Assembly: GCF_947172395.1 (NCBI RefSeq)
Contig: NC_069099.1
Location: 14,079,740-14,143,739 of the forward strand
DNA length: 64,000 nt
Direction of reading: 5' to 3'
DNA from: Bicyclus anynana
Lineage: Eukaryota > Arthropoda > Insecta > Lepidoptera > Nymphalidae
This document shows positions 56,334 through 64,000 of this stretch, one piece after another. The stretch's first letter is position 1, and every line of letters starts with the position of its first letter. The notes under the pieces were generated by a model. That model worked only from the letters and a program-made list of their open reading frames with translations. It did not search any database and was not told the origin of the DNA. A program made the translations under genes and the position numbers.

Positions 56334-56764
56334 TACTATAACAAGGGTGTATTTTGAAATGAAATTGTGAAACATCTACTCGTATCTATTAGATGAATTC
56401 ACTAATTGTTTTTTTTATTATATTTTATAATTTGTTTAATTGATTAAGTAATAATTATAGATTTAATATCTCCTGACGATGACGATTTTAGAGTGAAAAT
56501 TGACACGTATGTAGATACCTATAGGAGTTTTAAGAGTCTGCATTCCCTTGTCTACAAGATATCGCGTCCTTAAATGCTATGTTTGCTCCTGAATGTGAAT
56601 GAAAAGTGTTATCGACGGTTGCAAGATTTTGAGATGTGGCTAAAGAAAATGTTCAAAATTTCCTGGAAAGACTTCTTCTCGAACGATCAAGTTTTAAAAA
56701 GAGCCAACTATGACCGAAGTTTCATGACAATCATTAAACTCATGTTAGTAATATTAGTTAGTAT
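56334..56764. other. unassigned sequence
   Basis: No recognised feature. Confidence 0.5.
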
Positions 56765-56985
56765 TTTTTGAAATATAAGGGTAAAGGCCTCCTCCAGCCG
56801 TTTCCACTCTTTTCTGTCCCGTCCCACCTTCATCCTTCCAGCAAATTCATCAGTCCACCGTTTTTAAGGTCTGCCAACCATCCTTTTTTCTGGGGGACCT
56901 CGCCATTTAGTGATTGTAAGTGTCCATCTGTGTCATCTTTCAAGCGAGTAACATGTCCTGCCCATTGCCATTTTAGTTTTAAAGT
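56765..56985 (-). pseudogene. LINE reverse-transcriptase C-terminal remnant (second LINE type)
   Basis: One minus frame reads TKWRGPPEKRMVGRP, a stop, KRWTDEFAGRMKVGRDRKEW and KRLEEAFTLIFQK. This matches the KRxxGRPxxRWxDE...WxxLGEAF pattern at the C-terminus of LINE endonuclease/RT proteins. Upstream the frame has another stop. The 152-codon plus frame here is its antisense shadow. Confidence 0.75.
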
Positions 56986-57407
56986 ATGTCTTATAACATG
57001 CTTTAAAGTAGCCTATAAAGACTCGAAATTAAAATCAAATATTGAAATAACCCATCAAGTGTATCCAAACGTACACAACAAAACAACCTCGCCGCAGACG
57101 TTCTTAAATTATCGCGGACAAAACAAAAAGGCGATCAAACAATCGAGTGATTTAAGGGTGACGGTTGTCAACTTTTTGCTCCAACGCCCGCTGGCGGATC
57201 GATCTCTAAATTGTGATGGGAAGTGAGTGATTTACAGCACTACAACGTTGTATCGGCTGAAACTTGCGGAATTCACTTTGTGCGTGTTAAACTGTTGCTG
57301 AGATGCGAATTGAGTTTGTAATCTGGTTAAAAATACCGAAGATACGAGGTTATTTCTGCGATTATTCTTGAACAGTTAAATCAAACTTCAATATTATTAT
57401 TAGAATA
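56986..57407. other. unassigned, repeat-free
   Basis: 57050-57320 is less AT-rich; no domain or motif recognised. Confidence 0.4.
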
Positions 57408-57731
57408 CTAGCGGACGTCCGTGACGTTGTCCGCGTGGAATTCAGTTTTTTATAAACGCCGCGGGAACTATAGATTTTGTGCGGGATAATAAGTTAATTC
57501 GGTTCAATAGTCGCGGCGTGAAAGAGTTACAAACATTCATATTCATCAAAATCATCAGTTTTTGCAAATCTCGGCACACCATGGATTTTTTCGCCTTTGT
57601 AGCCTATGTGTTATTCCAGAGTAAAATCTATTTCCATTCCAAATTTCAGCCAAATCGGTTCGTAGTTGCGGCGTTAAAGATAACAAACATCCAAATATAA
57701 AAACTTTCGCGTTTATAATATTAGTAGGATT
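57408..57731 (+). mobile_element. LINE 3' tail (family C), with internal partial duplication
   Basis: CTAGCGGACGTCCGTGACGT ... the CGGTTCAATAGTCGCGGCGT part appears early (57500) and again in normal position (57658) ... ending CGTTTATAATATTAGTAGGA. Two tails appear to be recombined. Confidence 0.85.
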
Positions 57732-57737
57732 AAAATT

Positions 57738-57828
57738 TCTTCGTGCATGCCCCGGACCGGATTGGAACCCACATCGTCCGAAATCGGAGGCAGCGGTCAT
57801 GTCCACTGGACTATCACACATCTTAGCA
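57738..57828 (-). mobile_element. SINE family A, head only, minus orientation
   Basis: GCATGCCCCGGACCGGATTG, GAACCCACATCGTCCGAAAT, GGTCATGTCCACTGGACTAT. The body is missing where the LINE tail begins. Confidence 0.85.
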
Positions 57829-58019
57829 GTTCTTATAAGAAACGTTGATGCGAAACGTTTCGCGCGGGTCGACTAGATGTTGACAACAAAAAGATGCCAT
57901 TGATCACAGCGTCTCGCTTTTCTGTGGTAGAATGGAGATGGAGGAACTAGATTGTAGAGTCACAGTAGGTACAATAGAGTTCCTATGCATACTCTGCAAA
58001 GTATGATCGGTATTAAAAG
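57829..58019. other. unassigned sequence
   Basis: Nothing recognised. Confidence 0.5.
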
Positions 58020-58228
58020 ATCGACCTCCGTGGCGCAGTGGTATGCGCGATGGACACGGATGTCCTGAAATCGATCCCCGGCTGGACCTATTGAGGTTTC
58101 TTAATTGGTCCAGGTTTGGCTGGTGGAAGGCTTCGGCCGTGGCTAGTTACCAACCTACCGACAAAGACGTACCCCCAAGCGATTTAGCGTTCCGGCACGA
58201 TGTTGTGTAGAAGTCTCTAATATTAGTA
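58020..58228 (+). mobile_element. SINE family B with LINE-type 3' end
   Basis: Head GACCTCCGTGGCGCAGTGGT (box A) and ATCGATCCCCGG (box B). The body breaks off after GATGTTGTGTAGAAG and ends CTCTAATATTAGTAGGATT, the terminal motif of LINE family C rather than the usual SINE 3' part. Confidence 0.85.
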
Positions 58229-60289
58229 GGATTTTACAATAATTGAGGTAAAAACCAAATTATATTTCTTTAAATTCTCAAAGGCTTATCAAGTAGGTGC
58301 CTACTCAATAACATCGGGAAGCCGCAGTAGATAAGATGCTGTGAGGACTATAGTCTATAGACGTCGTCACAGATAACCTGTGACCCCGTTATCTGTGTAT
58401 CACTCTTAAAAATAGGTTATGTTCCGTTCATATCTGTTTTTGTATTCGAGATCTTATGAGGACTGTTTTTTACCCTACTGTTATGATGTTCGAAAAATAT
58501 TTTTTTTTTTCACAGCACTGTCGTCGTGTTGGGTTTTTTAATTTCACCTATCTAAGAACACTTGGGTTATTAAGACAAATCTGGCGATATCTTAATTAGG
58601 TACGTAAATCCGTTCAGCGGTTTGGAAGATATGAGGTAATAAAGAATATTACATACAGACATACATACTCGTACATATAAGATACGTGCGAGAAACATAA
58701 CCCTTCTTGCAATAGGGTAATAAAAAGTAGCATATTTGACATGCAAGGGCGGCCTTATTGCAAGTAGTCGACATGCAAACGCAGCTTTATTTTTGCAAGC
58801 AATCTCAGCGGGGAGAGAGCAAGATGCAATTTTGGTGCTAATTATGATTGTTTTTATATTTTTCTAAGTCATCTATTCGTGTATTTATATTCACATGTAT
58901 GTTGGCGGTTCATTTGAATAAATAAATTAACATTAAAAAGGTTTTACTGCCCTGTATGAAACTAATAGGTTTACCTAAGAATAATAATAATTAAACTTTC
59001 TTTTATAGTGCAATGAAGAACTCAGGAATGTGCAACCTTTGATGCGCAATAGATTTATTATAAATTGTATTATATTTTATCTAAGTAGGTAATAAAAAAA
59101 TTAAAAACTAAAAGAGTTGGTTTTATTTACTAAGAATACCATTTATTAGACAACTACCTATTTTTTAACTTTACTTGATTATAAAGGTAACTTTTAGAAA
59201 AATACATCAAGTAGCCCTACAAAAAATACGGCATCTAAAATATTCCCAAAAAATGGCTATCGATAATCCATCGGTCAGAACTTGAGGCGTAACGTCGGTC
59301 GCGAACCAAATCGCTGATACGATCACACGCATGGACGCGTCGAGCGATGCGGTGCTTTCGATGACGTGTTGCGAAATATCTACCTACGAAAAAATAGGAT
59401 CATTATACTAGAGATCGCTCACTCCTTTTACTAAACTTGACGAGTTTTTTTTAATAAATCGATGTTATAGTTATAGGTACTCAAACCTAATTCTAAAACG
59501 TCAGATTTATATGACATGGCACATGATATAGTGACTCTAGCACTAATACAGAAGGCAAAATACACTGAGAAGGACTACCAAGACACTAAGGTTCAACTCT
59601 TTTTTTACGAAATATAGTCATCGAAAAGGCGACAATTTTCGTTTATATTGATTACTCAACGTGTGGTGGTTGATTCATGCCACAACAACAGAACCGATTT
59701 GGTTGAAATTTGGAATGGAGATGTGCAATATCGATGTGTCACTGATTGAAATTGTTCATTAGCTCTGAATTCAAAACCAGAAGTTATGACCTCTGGGTTG
59801 CATTTTCCCGCCCGTTACCCTAATGTCAAACCTCTCCTAAGACAGTCATCATACATTAGAAGAGAACGGATTAAACCTAAATATTGTTGAGTCAGCATAA
59901 ATGTGTAGAGAAGCCAGGTAGTTCAGATGTAACAAGATTGACAGAGAAAAGTTTGACATAAAACATAGCCTCCTACTATTAATCACAATCTCAAAATTGC
60001 GCGGCTCAATATCGAATCCCTTTATAAAACGTCACCCTAATAAGTGTAATAAACGCCTGATTCACAATACCACCGCACCGCGGCGCCACCGCTTTGTGGC
60101 GAGGCGACCAATTGTACAGCACCCCTGGCTGATCACTTAATTGACTACGCAGAGAATGCTCTTCGGGAGCACGATACATTACGCCCACGTTAATCGCCAT
60201 GCATGCTTTACATTGAAGGTTTTGTATAGTATGTATTTTCCAACTAGATTACTAAAGGGTAATGTATTTATCAGTTATTGTTCGCAATA
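58229..60289. other. unassigned, with LINE 3'-UTR scraps
   Basis: 58610-58685 (TTCAGCGGTTTGGAAGATAT, ACATACAGACATACATACTC) and 59670-59740 (CCACAACAACAGAACCGATT) look like LINE 3' UTR pieces. 59280-59400 is GC-richer and unrecognised. Confidence 0.4.
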
Positions 60290-60690
60290 AATCCTAATAT
60301 ACTTGAACATCCATAGCATTTTGAGAACCCAAGGTACTAAGTGCATGACAGATGAAAATAACTTGCATGGACTTCCAAACAAAACAGTCTCGAGTCGCTA
60401 GCATCCAGCGGCTCCCTGCAACCCGCTTAATGTCTTCGGTCCGCCTAGTGGGAGGTCGACAACCAACACTGCGCTTTCCGGAGCGGGGTCGCCATTCCAG
60501 CACCTTGAGACCCCAACGTCCATCGGCTCTTCGAAATATGTGGCGTGCCCATTGCCACTTCTGCTTCGCGACTCGCTGAGCTATGTCAGTGACTTTGGTT
60601 CGTCAGCGGATCTCCTCATTTCTGATTCGATCACGCAGAGAAACCCCAAGCATAGCTCGCTCCATCGCCCTTTATGTATTTCAATCAAAT
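60290..60690 (-). pseudogene. LINE endonuclease/reverse-transcriptase C-terminus (broken)
   Basis: Minus strand reads ERAMLGVSLRDRIRNEEIR, a stop, then VTDIAQRVAKQKWQWARHIF and VLEWRPRSGKRSVGCRPPTR, then EDIKRVAGSRWMLA. This is the C-terminal region of the LINE whose 3' terminus is at 2978, 29774, 35797 and 62408. GRP is altered to GCRPP and the final residues are lost, so it is a dead copy. Confidence 0.88.
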
Positions 60691-60799
60691 TGAGTTAAAT
60701 AGCTCAGCTAAGTTAGAGGTTGTAAAAAGACGAAGGCCATGGTCCTGGTAGTGCTAAAATATTCCAATGCAGGCTTTCTTCCTTCACTCAGTGTTTTAT

Positions 60800-61062
60800 A
60801 ATAAACTACCGGACGCCCGTGATTTCGTCTACCCTTAGACCGTTTTCCCGACATTTCCCTTCTGCTCTGCTCCTATTGATCGTAGCGCGATGAAAAGTAT
60901 AACCTGCCCGGGAGCATGGAGAAATTGTACCAAGTTTTGTTAACATCCGAGTAGTTTTTGTTTCTATAGTGAACATTTAGACAGACAGACAGACAAAAAT
61001 TTCCAATTTTGGCATCGGTATCGATGACTAATCACCCCCTGATAGTTATTTTGGAAATGTCT
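60800..61062 (+). mobile_element. RTE-like LINE 3' tail
   Basis: CTACCGGACGCCCGTGATTT, CGTAGCGCGATGAAAAGTAT, AGACAGACAGACAGACAAAA, TTTTGGCATCGGTATCGATG. Confidence 0.7.
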
Positions 61063-61067
61063 ATAGT

Positions 61068-61290
61068 CTATACCTACTAATATTATACAGCTGAAGAGTT
61101 TGTTTGTTTGTTTGTTTGATTGAACGCGCTAATCTCAGGAACTACTGGTCTGATTTGAAAAATTCTTTCAGTGTTGTATCTTTCAGATAGCCCATTTATC
61201 GAGGAAGGCTATAAGCTACATATTATCCCCGTATTTTTACGGGAACGGGAACCACGCGAGTGAAACCGCGCGGCGTCAGCTAGTATTTCA
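61068..61290 (-). mobile_element. LINE 3' tail (family B), full, minus
   Basis: CTACTAATATTATACAGCTG ... TTGAACGCGCTAATCTCAGG ... ACCACGCGAGTGAAACCGCG-CGGCGTCAGCTAGTA. Good consensus, with a short TATCTTTC insertion at ~61177. Confidence 0.9.
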
Positions 61291-62367
61291 TATACAGAAT
61301 TGACCTCTCTACAGATTTAATATAAGTATAGATTAATATATTAATGAAACACCTGTGAAAATTCTCCAGCAACGCATTTTAATTAGGCAGTCTAATATAA
61401 GAAAGAAAGCCATGGCCATGATAAAATAGGCCAATACTACGTAATGATAACACACCTGTAAAAAATCTCCAGCAATGTATTTCCACATGGGAAGATTCCC
61501 GCCCGCGTTGGCACGGATCGGTGGATATCCGATTAAAGTGCAGTGAAAATCAGATTTGTTGGCGAGCGATAGGATTGTGGTGTAATGCCTCTTAATCCGC
61601 GATCAGCGGGCGACGGGGGGAGGTTGGTGCGCGCGGCTGCCTCGCAAAAAGAGGCGCAGGGCTTTATTGGATTTAGTTTGATTTCTTGAGTACCTATTGT
61701 ATGGTAAATGTTTTACGGGATTAATGACATCATCTATATTCTCAAACCAATTATTGTATAGGACCTGCCTCGCTAGACGTTACTTTTCTGTCAAAGTATA
61801 TGATCAATAATCTAAAAAATCTAAAAACTGTCTCTATATAATCGATGTTACATAGTTGTAATCGTGTTCGTCGGTTAAAGAGCTCCGTAAAAATACCTTT
61901 TTGTGTAATTGGATAGTGTAAAGAACGGGCAAAAACTTCTAGTTTAGTATAATATATATACAAAATATAAGCTCGTTTTCCTCAGAAAATGACAGACAAT
62001 TTTGTTCGTGACTATGAGTGCGATACAGGTCCATCTATAATTGGTCTGAGTCTATATTATCTATTTTGATGGCAGGCGTAAAACGCGGTTAGTTACCACC
62101 ACATTGGCAAAGATGTAACGCCAATAGCGAATGCATTTCCTGCTGGCCTATTTCCTATTTTAGAGATTACTTGATCGTCAATGGTTGACAAAAAGGGTGA
62201 ATAAAGATTATTATTCTTGTATAGAGTTGTATGTACTTACATGTTTGTAATATACATTTTTTTTTTTCACTACTGTGGAAGAAAGTGATTACCACAATAC
62301 AGGGAATCCTAGTGTGGAGATCACAGACTTATGTAAATTATTTTTATGTGTACTGGTGAATCAATAA
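61291..62367. other. unassigned; GC-richer block at 61495-61670
   Basis: GCGGGCGACGGGGGGAGG and CGGATCGGTGGATATCCG stand out and look non-repetitive; function unknown. Confidence 0.35.
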
Positions 62368-62392
62368 AATATTATTATTATTATTATTATTT
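62368..62392. repeat. (TTA)n microsatellite
   Basis: ATTATTATTATTATTATTATT run after AATCAATAAAATA. Confidence 0.9.
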
Positions 62393-62407
62393 ATTTTTAA
62401 TCTAATT

Positions 62408-62592
62408 TGGTACACATCATTACCATCCGATGGACGTCCACTAGACACCGGCTGATTGTAAGGTCTTCCAAATACAAGAGGCTTAAGCCGCCAGCATCCA
62501 GTGTCTCCAGTAACTCGTGTGATGTCGTTGGTCCACCAAGTGAGTGGTCGACCAACACTGCGCCTTTCAATGCGGGGTCGCCATTTTCCACT
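62408..62592 (-). pseudogene. LINE reverse-transcriptase C-terminal remnant
   Basis: Minus frame reads GKWRPRIERRSVGRPLTWWT, NDITRVTGDTGCWR, then ends near the CGTCCATCGGATGGTAATGATG terminus. Same family as 60290. The 65-codon frames on both strands here are shadows. Confidence 0.82.
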
Positions 62593-62941
62593 TTAGTAAT
62601 TTAACAGTAAAAAGAAAATGCATTAAACTTTTTTATTGAAAACGAAAAAAGCTATATTAACTGCATCAACATCATACAGAATGTACCATATTCTAGCAAA
62701 TAAATAATTTGATTTGACCCGCTCTTCGAACTTTGTACCTATACTTATTTTACGGTGTTATAAGGAAATGCTAATAATAATCTTACCCCATTTTACCAGA
62801 TTTCCCTCGGGAGTAACGTAATCAATAGTTAATCTGTAACCTATGAGTCGACCAACTACTCAAGTCGTCCTTACGAGACATTGCAAGACGAACGAAAGCC
62901 TGTCTTAGTTAGATCATCCTCATTTTATAAAAACGATTTTT
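62593..62941. other. unassigned sequence
   Basis: 62685-62716 resembles the retroposon end at 42840 (ACCATATTCTAGCAAATAAA). Confidence 0.4.
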
Positions 62942-63080
62942 TGGCTGGTGGGAGGCTACCGACAAAGACGTACAACCAGGCGATTTAGCGTTCCGGTACA
63001 ATGTCGTATAGAAACCGAAATGGATGTGGATTTTCATCCTACGCCTAGCAAGTTAGTCCTAGGAGGATTTTTTACATTTT
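62942..63080 (+). mobile_element. SINE family B, internal/3' piece, plus orientation
   Basis: TTGGCTGGTGGGAGGCTACC, GGCGATTTAGCGTTCCGGTA, ATGGATGTGGATTTTCATCC, then GCAAGTTAGTCCTAGGAGGA. The head is missing; a stretch after GAGGCT is deleted. Confidence 0.85.
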
Positions 63081-63089
63081 GTACAATTT

Positions 63090-63145
63090 GTAACAGAGCC
63101 TACCCTAGTTAAAAACGGTGTGCACGCCACTTGGTAGGTGTGGCC
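63090..63145 (+). mobile_element. dispersed repeat family F fragment
   Basis: GCCTACCCTAGTTAAAAACG then GTGTGCACGCCACTTGG, shared with 43466-43512. Confidence 0.55.
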
Positions 63146-64000
63146 ATCGAACGATCAACTTAACTTGTTTCTGTGTAAGCCGATTTTTGCGAAGATTTTT
63201 GTTTTACCTAGGTAATGTAGAACTTTAGAAATTTTAAAGGGTTTATCACAAGTTCTAGTAAAAATATGCTCGACCAAATCAACACACTTAATTAAAAAAT
63301 GCTCAACCATTAAAATGTCAAAAAACAACACACTTAAATTCTTTAAAAAGATGAATAGGTATATTAAATACTTGTATTTTTATTAAACCATTAATTTACA
63401 AAAGTTGTAGTTTTTTTGTGTTGAGGTTCAGTCTCCTTAAAGATTTTGATCTTTTTTTATTTTTAACCCCCATCTCGCACGTGGTGAAGGGATATAATTC
63501 CCGGTTAAGTCACTATTAACCCTTAAATAGCTACGGATGCTGTTATTGTCATGAATGATGTCAAAGGTGTTGAGTTTTGATACAAAAACGATTATTTGGT
63601 TGAAGTTATAAATACATTTATTTTATACTCTCCTCGAGTCGCAAATGGGGTACAAATACTAGTAGACAGTTAAATTAAATTTTATATAGTAATAAATAAC
63701 TCAAAATTAAGCGTTTTTCAGTGTGAATTCGTCGTATCATTTTGTATCCTCAATGCATTTGTTAATTTTACATTTTCTTCTTCGAGTTCTTTTCGTCGTT
63801 AGCGATTACTAAAATCGGCTTCTGTAAGAATAAACTTGTAAATGTCGTTTAAAAAGTGTATCTAAGTTAAGGGAAAATAAACCAAACTCAAGAATTGTCC
63901 GTTTTATTTCGTCCTAATTAATTATATGCTTAAACAATGGCATAGTATCAAGGGATATTATTAAAAAATCGTGTATAATATTTTGTGTTTTGACATATTA
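63146..64000. other. AT-rich sequence to window end
   Basis: 63455-63540 (TTTTTAACCCCCATCTCGCA) may be a LINE/TE scrap. No gene seen. Confidence 0.4.

Noticed and set aside
56768..57226. 152-codon plus-strand open frame, the longest in the window
   Set aside because: Its first half is antisense to a recognisable LINE reverse-transcriptase C-terminus; no domain of its own.

Overview
This window looks like nuclear DNA of a moth or butterfly (Lepidoptera). It is strongly AT-rich, almost free of long open frames, and packed with repeats I recognise from lepidopteran genomes: two abundant tRNA-derived SINE families, several non-LTR (LINE) 3' tails beginning ACTAGCTGACGCCGCG or CTAGCGGACGC, LINE reverse-transcriptase C-termini, hAT-type and 3-bp-TSD MITEs, and short minisatellites. 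Nothing looks bacterial, viral or organellar.

Only one host gene is supported. It lies on the minus strand and is the COUP-TF class orphan nuclear receptor seven-up (svp, NR2F). Exon 48263-48566 carries the end of the N-terminal A/B region and most of the first zinc finger. Exon 26965-27114 carries the rest of the DNA-binding domain. They are joined by a 21.1-kb phase-1 intron with good GT...AG signals. The ligand-binding-domain exons are not in the window, so the next intron is longer than 26.9 kb. The upstream exon's open frame has no ATG and is closed by a stop, so translation must start in a further upstream exon (above 48.57 kb, not identified) or at a non-AUG codon.

Layout (plus coordinates): 0-8.6 kb, downstream svp intron with hairpin MITEs, a TAA-flanked TIR element and LINE tails. 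8.6-10.9 kb, a 19-bp minisatellite followed by a five-copy ~305-bp array. 11-26.9 kb, mostly unassigned intron with an hAT MITE (12.7 kb), LINE tails and SINEs. 26.97-27.11 kb, DBD exon 2. 27.1-48.26 kb, the long intron, with a four-copy 130-bp array (28.6-29.1 kb), a 330-bp hairpin (29.4-29.7 kb), a 39-bp minisatellite (36.5-37.4 kb), a 43-bp array (43.6-43.9 kb) and many SINEs. 48.26-48.75 kb, the CpG-rich exon. 48.8-64 kb, upstream sequence with GC-rich/G-quadruplex patches (51.3 and 55.6 kb), complex arrays (51.4-51.7 and 52.4-54.05 kb), a nested hAT/MITE pair (54.99-56.33 kb) and LINE/SINE remnants.

I found no new multi-gene system. The most unusual material is structural: an excess of near-perfect inverted repeats with 3-6-base loops, a long intronic hairpin, nested TIR elements with intact target-site duplications, and several complex arrays in and beside a developmental regulator.
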